DNA of 24,154 nt from positions 4,552-28,705 of the forward strand of contig JAAMXP010003358.1 of NCBI GenBank assembly GCA_019693395.1, given 5' to 3'. Below, piece by piece: positions 1 through 9,700 of the stretch. The translations under genes and the position numbers were made by a program. Numbering within the stretch: the stretch's first letter is position 1; each line of letters begins with the position of its first letter. Source of the stretch: Ettlia oleoabundans. Its lineage: Eukaryota > Chlorophyta > Chlorophyceae > Chlamydomonadales. Below the pieces are notes generated by a model. The model was not told the origin of the DNA and did no database searches. It worked only from the letters and a program-made list of their open reading frames with translations.

Positions 1-229
1 TGGGGGGGGGGGGGTCTACACACCCCTGGGACTTGGGCATAGTTGCCATGCTACTCACAGGCACTTATGTTGCCGCCCGCGGACATCCCCCCCACACAGT
101 TCCACTCAGTGTATGCCACTGTCCTCAGGACCCCACTCCAGTGCACGCCAGACTTTCGGGGGCAGCAAGTACACCGATGTGCCTGCGTAACATGTGCTGT
201 GTGTGTGTGTGTGTGCCGCCTGCCTGTAG
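1..229 (+). other. Intron of the NFXL gene, 3' part, with a (TG)n run
   Basis: This stretch has no Cys/His-rich reading frame and ends in a TGTAG acceptor at 225-229, so it reads as the intron before the first visible NFXL exon. It starts with a long G homopolymer (about 2-14) and carries a TG dinucleotide run at about 198-215, ending just 14 nt before the acceptor, where a pyrimidine tract would normally be. Confidence 0.7.
198..215. repeat. TG dinucleotide microsatellite
   Basis: About nine TG units in a row, immediately upstream of the splice acceptor of the first visible NFXL exon. Confidence 0.9.
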
Positions 230-2387
230 GTGCCCCTCGCCCTGCCACAGCGGGGAGTGCGCTCCTTGCCCGCTCAGCGCACGTATCAGCTGTGCATGCG
301 GCAAGACGCACTACAGGTGGGGGCCAGGGCGGGGGCAGAGTGCAATTGGGTCACCCTGTTCCCAATGATAGCTCGTTTTGGCAGAGCACCGCAGTGAAGC
401 TGCTGCGGTTATGGGTAAAGAGGCAGCGAGAGTGAGAAGAGCAGCAGGAGCAGGCAGTGCCGGCATGTGTGCCATGATCGCCACACTCTAGGCAGAGCAG
501 CAAGGGAGGCAAGGGCACCGGGGTTGCTGCAGCGTGGCACCGCAGCCACTTGCTGTCGGCATTTGACCCCCTCTTCTGCTCCCCCGCCAACCTGCTTGCA
601 GCGTGCCCTGCGGCCGCGAGTCATCTGCCAAGCCGCCTCCCTGCCGGCACCCGTGCCCCGTGCCCGCAATGTGCCGCCACGCAGCGTCGCGGCCGCCACA
701 CCGCTGCCACTACGGTCCCTGCCCGCCCTGCCCAGCACCGGCATGTGGCACGCAGGTCGGTTCATCAGTGGGTCAGTGTGTGTGCACACCAGCAGGGCGG
801 ACAGCTTCTGCCGGGTGAATCATCTTTGCTACACGCTCTCCGCTTTTCATTACGGGTGACGCTTTGTAATGCTGTGCTGCTCATGCACAAGCGATATGGA
901 CTACACAACTCGCCCATCTGGTTCCCCCCTGCGCTGCTGTCCGCAGCTGGCGTGCAGGCACAAGTGCAGCCTGCCCCACTGCCACGACCCGCCGCCGCCC
1001 GCTGTGCCAGAGTACCAGCCACCGCCGCCACCTGTGGCCCCTCTGAACTGGGCTGTGGCGGGAGGCAGCAGTGGCGGCCGCAGCAGCAGCAAGCAGCAGC
1101 AGCAGCAGCATGAACCCCAATTGCCGCCGGCACAAGGCGCAGCAGCAGAGGCGGCGCGGTTGTTGGAGTCGCTGGAGCGCACGGCTGGCGGCCACCTCAG
1201 CGCCTGCCCCCCCTGCCCTGTTCCTGTGCCCGTCACCTGCCTAGGGGCACACGTCACGGTGCAGGTGCGCCTCCATACCTGCTGCCTGTTCCTGTAAACT
1301 GCACACAACGCCACATGCTACACCCATACAGTCTTGTCTGATCTGAACTCGCTCCTTGCCCGCAGCGCAGCACGCGCACCTGGTACACTTTGGTGGTGTT
1401 GGCTGAGCTGAAGCCGCCTGTATTGATGCGACTTGCTGACCGCAGGTGGCCTGCAGCAGCGCGGCGCCCTTTGCGTGCCAGAAACCCTGCGGACAACCGC
1501 TGGCATGCGGCAACCACTTGTGCCAGCGGGGCTGCCATGACCCAACTGACCAGCCTTGCGCGCCATGCACCCTGCCCTGCCAGCGGCCCCGCCCCACCTG
1601 CCAACATTCCTGCCCGCTGGCTTGCCACCCTCCCAGCCAAGCATGCCCGCCGTGCGAGGTGGGCGTGAGCCGGCCATGCCACTGCGGCAAGACCACGCTG
1701 CAGTTTGTGTGTGGGGAGCTGACGGCGGCAGCGCCCCAGCTGCCTGCGGAGCGTCTGGGGTGTGGCAAGGTGTGCCACCGCGCGCTGTCTGGCTGCCCCC
1801 ACACCTGCGAGCGCCCCTGCCACCCGGGCGCCTGCTCCAGCCAGGGCTGCACCAAGGAGGTTACGGTGCGGTGCGGCTGCAGACGCAGCAAGCGCAAGGT
1901 GCCGTGCAACGAGGTGCAGCGCCTGCTGCTGGCCGCCACAGGCAGCGCAACATACGACGGCGCCACCTCAATGCGCCTGCTGCCTTGCGACGAAGCATGC
2001 GCCAAGGCCGCACAACCCGCCTCCCAGTCGACAGCAGCAGCAGCAGGATCACAAGAAGCGGCAGTTACTGGCAGCAGCAGTATTGCAGCACCCACGTCAA
2101 GAGGTGCATCAACTGCTGATGCAATGAGTGCAAAGTTGGCCACTGCAGCGCCAGCAGGCGGAGGAAAAGCACACCGGGGGAGGCGCAAGCTGACCCGCGA
2201 GGAGAAACAGCGGGAGCGTGACTTGCAGCGGCAGCAGAAGGAGGCGGCGAAGCGGCGGCAGCAGGTTGTGCAGGGGCTGGTGCTGGGGTCAGTGCTGTGC
2301 ACAGCCATACTGGTGGCAGTTGCTGTTCGCCAGCTGCTGCTTCTAGTGGACCGGAAAGCGCAGGAGGCATGGCGCCCCGACCTCTGA
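230..2387 (+). CDS. NFXL: NF-X1-type zinc finger protein with C-terminal membrane anchor (5' partial)
   Basis: Exons 230-316, 602-755, 947-1264 and 1446-2387 join in phase into 499 residues plus TGA; earlier exons lie left of the window. Repeated Cys/His modules fit the NF-X1 zinc finger, for example [13 protein letters not shown] in exon 1, [11 protein letters not shown] in exon 2, [12 protein letters not shown] in exon 3 and [15 protein letters not shown] in exon 4. A spacer with a short polyGln run sits in exon 3. The last 100 residues hold a charged stretch ([20 protein letters not shown]) and then a hydrophobic segment at about residues 460-487 (core [18 protein letters not shown]), with only 12 residues after it. 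That layout suggests a tail-anchored protein with the fingers in the cytosol. NFXL proteins in plants and animals are linked to transcription control and stress responses, and some carry a RING-like end and putative ubiquitin-ligase activity. No RING is visible here, but the N-terminal part is missing. The family call is firm; the biochemical role is inferred. Confidence 0.92.
1081..1110 (+). repeat. CAG triplet run in NFXL exon 3
   Basis: An interrupted CAG/AGC run inside the coding exon, read in frame as [11 protein letters not shown]. It lies in the low-complexity spacer between zinc-finger modules, so length variation would probably be tolerated. Confidence 0.85.
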
Positions 2388-2888
2388 CCCTGCTGTGACC
2401 AAACAACCTGTGCCCTGTACACTTCGCACTGTAGTGCAGTTTAGCTATATGCCTTTGGGGTGCTTTGGCTGCCATTCCTGGTCTACCGCCCCTATCAGGC
2501 TGCCGGTTGTGTTGAGGTCCTGTGTATGCGACAACGCACATGATGCGTAGATATGGTGTGCAGAGGCAGGAGACATGCACATGTAGTGGCATGCACTACG
2601 TGACTGGAAAGCTGGCAAGGGGGCCACCTAACGGCGGCATGCAATGCTGCGGGTTCATCATGAATGAGCAAAGACAAGCGGAGCAAGAGAGCAGCAGTGC
2701 AGGTCATGTCAACAGCCAGTGCAGGCGGCATGGCTGGCACGTCAAAGCGTTGGAAAGGGATGATTGGGTCGTGCATTTGTCTTAGCTGTCTAACGAGTAG
2801 AAAGAGTATAGGGTTACTATTTTCCCATCAAGGACGTGGATGTTGTGAAGCGCGGTCGCCAGCTGCAGCGCTACTAGCGTCTGCGCCT
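2388..2888. other. Convergent intergenic interval / 3' UTRs of NFXL and the PB1 gene
   Basis: About 500 nt between two genes that converge. No reading frame with a coding look and no splice signals that extend either gene. I found no TGTAA on either strand here, so the poly(A) signals of both genes are variants or not recognisable by eye. Confidence 0.6.
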
Positions 2889-4722
2889 TCACTCTGCTTT
2901 CTCTGTCGGTAGATGCGCCTCCTCCTTCTTAACCGGCGGCTGTGGCTGTGGCTGTGGAGGTACAGTAACCACCAGCTTGCGCACGGTCTGGGCAAAGATG
3001 TGCCAGGGTGCCTCGGGGTGCAGCAGCAGCCAGTCGCCCTCGGAATCCTGGTACACCAGGCGAGACCTGCCGCTGGGCAACCGGTCTGCGGTTGGGGGAA
3101 TAACATGGGCAGCGAGCAAAGGGGGCATATGATGGATGGCTAGAGATTAGGGCAGCACAGCAGGTGGCCAAGTGGCCGTGCTCACTCGGTGCCCCCACAT
3201 GCAGGATTCCTGCTGCACCAGCACTGTAGGCGGTTGACAAGCTGTGAACAACCGGCCTGCACCACCACCCTCAAACAGCACGTGCTGCTAAACCTGCATA
3301 GACGGGATACACCCGCATGCTTGCAAGCAATGCAAATCACAATACTAGCACGCACCTGCAAAGCGGGAGCGTACTGCCTCCCAGAGCTCGCTGTGCCGGC
3401 TGTACATCGCCACCACCAGCTCCCCAACATGCTGCGCTGTGCCCGCTGGCGACAGCAGCACTTCCACAGGGGTGCCCAGACTGCTGCTGCCCACCTCACC
3501 ACCAAGCGGCTCCGCCTTTACGGCGGCGAGCCTGGCTGGAGAGGTGACCTGCTGCTGCTGTTGCCGCTGCCCCTTTGCGGCGGCACCACCACCCTCACGG
3601 TTCAGGCTGGAGGGGTTGCTGCCTGCATGCTCCTGCTGTGCCTCCAGCTTCACTGCTGCTGCCGCTGCCTCTGCTGCTGGATTCAGTGCCGCCGCTGTGG
3701 GCTTGGCTGATGTGGCTGCAGCAGGCTTTGCCGCCCTGCCATTGGCGTCTGCTTGCGTCCGTGGCTGGGTGGGTTTGGCACCCGCATGTGCTGCCGCCTT
3801 GCCTGCTGCACCAGCTGGCGCCTCCTTCTTGCCTGGACGCTCCCCGGCTGCTGCCTGTTCTTTCTTAATAGGGCGTGGCGCTGCTGTGGCTATCACCTTT
3901 TTCGGAGCACGCTCGCCTACGCTAACCTTGCCTGGTCGATCCGCTGCTGCCGCCGCGTCCTTCCTGACAGGCGCCTCTTTCTTCCCTTGCTGCTCCCGTG
4001 GTCCCTCCTTGCCAGCTGCTCTGTCTGCGCCGCCCTTGGCAGGCTCCTTGGTGGCCCCCCGACCAACTTTGCCCGTATCGCTGCCAGAGCCTGCTCCACC
4101 GCCCTCTCGCTTGGCTGGCTTTGCTGCTGCTGTAGCACCTCCTGCTGCTACCAGCTTGCTGCCGACCTTGCTGTCACATCGCTGCTTGCCTTCACCGTTG
4201 AGCCTGCTGAGCTCAGGCTTGGGTTTGGGCTGCTGCTGCTGCGGCGAGGGCTGCACCGGCGGGGGCTCGCCACCCGTTGATTCACCTGCAACACGGCTGC
4301 GCCCTGGCTCTGCTTCTCGCGGCTTTTTCGCTGGAAGGCTGCTGCAGTGACAAAGGGAGTGGGCAATAACGGTCAGGTGCATGTAACTGAGAGTACAGCA
4401 ACTCTGGGCAGCCGTGGGCGGACGCAGCTGTCGAGCGGGCTGGCAAGCGGGCAGGCGGTAATACACCCCTCGCGTCGCACCTGTCTCGCTGCGGAGCTGC
4501 GCCCGTGCCACAGCTCCCTAGCAAGCGTTTCTTGGGTAGAAGCGCGCTGCCTGCTGCCGGTCGCTGCTGCTGCTCCGGCGGCGCTGCCTGAATCTTGGGG
4601 GCTGGTTGCGGGGCCGTTGCAGTCTGCTGCTGCTGCTGATCACCACAAGCAGAAAGCCTCGGCTGTTGGTGCTGCGCAAAGGCTGCAAGCCACTTGTTGC
4701 GCAGAGCTTTGATGTGCGCCAT
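2889..4722 (-). CDS. Lys/Ala-rich protein with C-terminal Aux/IAA-like PB1 domain
   Basis: Minus-strand exons 4722-4481, 4341-3356 and 3085-2889 join in phase (both introns GT..AG) into 474 residues and a TGA. The N-terminus (MAHIKALRNKWLAAFAQ) could form an amphipathic helix, followed by Gln/Pro-rich sequence and basic patches that could act as nuclear signals (PKKRLL, AKKPREAEPGRSR). Residues about 100-340 are Lys/Ala/Pro/Gly-rich, histone-H1-like and probably disordered. The C-terminus, about 373-449, looks like a PB1 fold split by the last intron: VEVLLSPAGTAQHVGELV, SELWEAVRSRF, then LVYQDSEGDWLLL and PWHIF..TVRKL. The YxDxEGDW acidic motif (OPCA) and the PW..F..V..L pattern are typical of domain IV of Aux/IAA and ARF proteins. 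The usual first-strand Lys is not evident, so it may offer only the acidic face. No B3 DNA-binding domain, LxLxL repression motif or GWPPV degron is visible. A nuclear adaptor or regulator is inferred. The start is the first ATG in the exon frame that gives a sensible N-terminus. Confidence 0.8.
3086..3355 (-). other. Intron interrupting the PB1-like domain
   Basis: A GT..AG intron in phase 1. Joining the flanks restores ..SRFA-D-RLPSGRSRLVYQD.., which places the intron in the loop between the two halves of the PB1-like fold and supports the model. Confidence 0.85.
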
Positions 4723-6750
4723 GACTGCAGCCGGCCACGAATATTTTCTTTCAATTGGAGGGTTCCCGAGCTTGAAACCGCGCTTGTAGCAGCTACAGGA
4801 CGAAAGACTAGTTTGGAAAGGAGGACAGCAGGAAAACCAGCACGAGGGGTTGTGCTGGCGTTCGGTGATGTACGTTGCCATTGGCGGAATGCTCAATCGC
4901 GATCCAAAAACATCAAAAGTTACTACGCCACCAAGCCGGCTAAACAATTGAGGGTCAGATATGGAACACATTGACATCACAATCCAAAATGCCATTCCAA
5001 AACACCAGCCGCTGCACTTCAAATGCAGCCCAACTCAACACCCATTAAGTGCACAAGCAGCAGGAACAGGGCTCTCAATGGCACGCAGGCAGTACACAAC
5101 CGCTGCACGGCTGACACCCAGCTGTCCCGAACGCCACTGGAGCACCAACTGCTCCTCCAATGCACACCCTATTCACCTGATGTCTCAGCCAAGCTGTCAG
5201 GTGGGAATGCCTTCGTACGTACACAATCCCGCTGCACGCTCCTTGCCCTGTGGGAAGCAGCGACAGCAAATGCTGCAGGTCAAGGAGGCAAGGCACGCCG
5301 CCCACCAATGACGCCACTAGCAGCACTAAACACACCCGATGGGCCCGCACCACTCACACACAATCAAAATCAGACAGCGCCCACCCTCACACACCTGCCC
5401 CAATGGTAGAAATGCGCATGGCAACAATAACGGCAACCCAGACTTTGACACAAGGAAAGACAGGCAACCGCAAACCACTAGCCGGCTCAAGCCTTCTAAA
5501 ATGCAGGCGCCAGAAAACTGCCCTTTCACCTCACTGGGGGCTGGAAACTGCTGCCAGTAATGGAGGCCGTCAGTGGATGTAGGTTTTGATGCACAGCAAC
5601 ACAACGAAGCAGGTGAGGGAGGGGACAAGTCGGTGCAGATCGGGGGGTGCGACAAGCAGCTGGTCAAGGTTGCAGGAGGGGCGAGGGGCTCGCCGCTGCT
5701 GCCACCATCGCCAAGAATCACCACTGCTGATACAACGAATCAATATGCATTTTAAACAACAACCAACCGCTTCTGCAGGTTGATGAAGTGTGCGCAGCAA
5801 GTGCCTTTGCCGCTATCCCCACCGCTCCCAGCGCTCCGACCGCTCCTGCCACCATCGCCTGATACCGTGGCACTGGCAGCGCGGCGGCGATCGGCAGCGC
5901 ACTAATACGCGATGGCGACCAGCAGGCAGGTTACGGGAGCAACTGCGCAGCGCGGGGAGTGGCCGCGAGGAGTGACCCTCACGGCGCCTATCAGCATTTG
6001 AAAACCGAAGCAAAACAGCCCTAATGCTTCGGCAGGGTAGGTGGATATGATATGAAGCTCACCGACAGCGGAATCCTGACATGTTGACATCAACATCATC
6101 CCGAACGCGCACCCTTGCCAGCAATAGCGCTGGCAATGGCACTAGAGATATCCTGGGGTGGAGCAGTCTGATTACAGTGTCCGTCGTTGCTACTATGTGT
6201 ACGGTGCATATACTCAGCCAAATAGGTTGGTTAATGCTTCATGGCTTTCATGAGGCAGGACCTACATCCCCATAGTCCAGGTTTGGCACGCGCGCAGCAA
6301 AACCCTAGTGCTGCCATAATATGCCTGCAATCCGGCTGTGCCCTTGCCAGTAAGGTGTCCATGGCTGCAAAGCGGCCAGTGAGGTTGCCCTGCCTGCCAG
6401 GCGGCCTATCATGTTCTAATTGGCATGTACCGTCGCGGGCCGGTAAATTGGCGCTGGCGTCGAGGATACCAGCCTACCGCCGCTTATTGCGTTGCACATG
6501 CAGGGAATGCCATGAAGTGATTCAGTAGATGGCGCAAGTGATTAGCACCATCGCAGTAATGAGAAGAGAGCCTTTCTTCCACAGAAAGAAAAGTAAAATT
6601 TCAGCGCCCCATGCGGCACCGCCAGCTGTACATCGCCAGCTCTTCAGCGCCTTACAGCCCTGCAGATTTCTGCCTCGTCCAAAGGTACTTTCGACGGGTT
6701 CTGGGCTCTGTGGCTAGCTTCTACGCCAACGCTCGCGGACACCTGCTTTA
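4723..6750. other. Two-kilobase divergent intergenic region, no gene supported
   Basis: This lies between the start of the minus-strand PB1 gene and the start of the plus-strand kinase-like gene, so both promoters should be here. Two CCAAT boxes on the minus strand (about 4754-4758 and 4880-4884) sit close upstream of the PB1 gene. The part around 5300-5560 is rich in A and C. Short open frames exist (for example a 60-codon frame at 5573-5755), but none has flanking splice signals or a recognisable domain. I see no tRNA, no transposon ends and no long repeats. A small non-coding RNA or lineage-specific exon cannot be excluded by eye. Confidence 0.6.
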
Positions 6751-9700
6751 ATGCTCCGCGGCTTGCAGAGGCTGGCCGGTGGCGGCTTTGGCACCCCAGT
6801 GGGCACTTCTAGGCCGGTCCCCACGCCGTACAACAGCCAGGCACGTGCCCGCGCCCAGCGCCTGGCTAGTGGCAGGAAGAGCAGCCGGCAGCCGCCGGCA
6901 GCAGAGGGCGAGGGGCCGTCCGCCACAGCCGATTACAGCGTGGTTGCATTTCGCAACTGCGTGTATTACAAGGCGCTGTTAGAAGTCTATGACGAGCACC
7001 TCCAGGCAGGCACAGCACCACGCAGTGCGGTGCAGCTTGTTCACAAGGCGGTGGCGCTGGTGCGCTCCCGTCACCCGGAGGCAGAATTCAGCCCCTTCAC
7101 CATGAAGGCTCTGCCAGATACTGTAGCACAGATGATGGCGCGGGAGCTGGCAGCAAACAGCCGGAACCCTGCTTTCTTTGAGACGGTGGGTGCCTGGGGT
7201 GGTACATGGTGGGGTGGGCAGGGGTACGATGGTCGGTGCGTGGGGCAAAAGCGCCCATGGCCTGGTTGCTTGATATTGATAGCGGAAACAGGTGTGATGC
7301 AGCACCCAACAGCACCATAGTGCAATAGAGCATCTAGGAGGCAGCTTGCAAGTGCAGAGGTTATAGCACCAAAATCTACTTGCATCAACCGCCAAAGCAC
7401 CCACACACACCGCACGCACTCGCCTCACCCGCCCACCTGCCTTCTACTACCTGCTCCACGCCCAGCACCTCACCTGTCCTGCACCCACCTGTCCACCCGC
7501 CCAGCACCCACCTACCAGCACCCACTTGCCTCATCAGCCCAGCACCCACCTACCAGCACCCACCTGCCTCATCAGCCCAGCACCCACTTGCCTCATCAGC
7601 CCTTCGCCCATTCGCCAACCCCCACCTGCCTCACCTGCCCAGCAACTGCCTATTAGCACCCACGTACCTCACCCGCCCAGCACCCACCTACCAGCATTCA
7701 CCTGCCTCGCCCGCCCAGCACCCAACCACCAGCATTCACCTGCCTCACCCGCCCAGCACCCACCTACCAACACCCACCTGACTCACCCGCCCAGCACAAA
7801 CCTACACCAGAGCTGACATCATGCCTATGGGTGCCTTGCTGCTTCCCCGCGTGCTTGCAGGGCACCATGACCACCGCCACGTACCCCTCCAATGTGTCCT
7901 ACCGCGTGCTCATGGGCCAGGCGCGCCTCAAAACCATCGCAGAGGTGGACCGCCGGCGGGAGGTCAAGCTGCAAGTCACCAGTGGCACAAAGCACAAGCC
8001 AGGCAAGGACTTCAGTGTCAAATCACACAGGTGGCAGCCGAGGCGAGTGAGGCAGCCAAAGCAGCTGCAGAGGCAGCTGCACCTGCACGTGCAGCTGAGG
8101 AAAGCAGCGCTGCAGTGGCACCTGCCAGCCCCGTCAGCCAGCAGGCTGTGAGCGCCACCGCAACGCTGGCAGACAAGTCTGGTGCAGCAGCAATGGCACC
8201 AGCTGCGGCGCCTGCAGACCTCACAATTCTGCCATTGCGGGAGGCATGGGCAGCGGCGGCGCTGCAGGCCAGCTTGCCCCTGTGGCTGCCAAGGGGCCAA
8301 CAGTGCCCAGCAGCCCTGGATCAGGCACAGCTGCCAACCTGGTAGAGTCTGCAGCACCAGTGCCAGTGGCAGCCAGCGGCAGCGCCCTTCCAGCCCCGGC
8401 TACCAACCATGCAGGCGGCACCACGGCTTGCAGCTGTGGCGCTGGCGAGAATCAGGCCCCAGGCCCTACCAACAGCAATCCCACCTGCAAACAGGATGGC
8501 CCAGGGCGCAAGGCACCACATGCCAACAAGAAGCTGGCAGCAAAGCCTGTGGTGGTGGTGGCGTGGGAGCTGGTTACCGGCGGCGACCTGGCCGAGTTTG
8601 TGAATGGGTGGGTGCAGCAGGGAGCCTCTCTGCCTTTCAAGTGTCAGGTCAGCCACTGTGTGCACGATGACCTGATGGGTGCTGCAGCTTTGGCTTCACA
8701 GCTGTCTGTCAGTCTGCTGATTGTACTTGGGCCTGCTGGAAATGGTGGATGACCAATAAGCACACACGACCAGCATCGCTTCTCATGCCCCTTATGCTTG
8801 CAGGAGACTTGAACACACTGATTCAGGAGTGCCATTGTCAACTCTGCTGCAGCTCGTGCATGACACCACTACGTGTCCGGAGAAGCTGCATGAGAATGGC
8901 ATCATCCACAACGACGTGAAGCCTGGCAACTTTGTCGTGCAAGAGGGCACAGACAGACAGCCGGTGAGAGGGTCAATGCACATGTTGTTGGCTGCTGTCC
9001 TGTTGTGCGCGCTATGACATCTCGTGAAATATTGGTAGTGTCATGCCATCTGGAAGTCATTGTTGCAGGCAAGTATCAAGATCATCGATGTAGGTAGTGC
9101 CATGCCCTTCTCAGGCAACGAGCCAGACGTCGTGGATATCAGGTGAAAACGGTTCATTAAAGCATTAAAACCTTGCACGAGGATACTTGTACTACCGAAC
9201 AGGCCTGTGTTTGCCTTTTGCCCGCGACTGCAGCAACGGTTTGTGATTGTATCTGACAGTGTTCAGGGACGCTTCTAAGATGCATTCAACTTAACCCGTA
9301 CAGCGCTTGCTGGGAGCAATGTGTTCCTGTCCCGCAGCAAGTTGGAGCTGACACCAGGCTACATCCCCATTCAGACAATGATGGGGCTAGTGGGGCCCCA
9401 CTCGGATAAGTCTGTACTGGTCAGGCACCTGTCGCTGCCGCGGTACAGCTGGCACCGGGTTCAGCTGGTTGCGCCACTGAAGTGATCAGCCTGGTTGCGT
9501 TTCCAACCGCAGTAGCAAGCAGGCTTGGCTTCACGCCGCTGTGCATCTGCTGCGCAGGCCAGTAATCTTTTGCTGGTTGCGCGCTTTCTGCCGTCGCCTC
9601 CTGTTTAGCCTCGCCTCTGTGCACCTTGAAGACATCTACGCTTTGGGGGTACTGGTGGGGAAGCTTGTGCTGGGGCCCAAGGGCAACATCAGCACTGCTG

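Noticed and set aside
1241..2422. 393-codon minus-strand open frame opposite NFXL exon 4
   Set aside because: It runs antisense across a Cys/His-rich exon with clear NF-X1 motifs and across introns; its translation has no domain and simply mirrors the GC-rich codon bias.
3439..4350. 303-codon plus-strand open frame opposite the PB1 gene
   Set aside because: Its translation is the antisense of the Lys/Ala-rich exon and has no independent start context, splice support or domain.
7420..7800. CRISPR-like array
   Set aside because: The units are contiguous imperfect tandem copies with no unique spacers, inside a eukaryotic intron.
8030..8246. Two frameshifts (Ala-rich frame between exons 2 and 3 of the kinase-like gene)
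   Set aside because: One 187-nt intron with matching phases and a good acceptor explains both frame changes.
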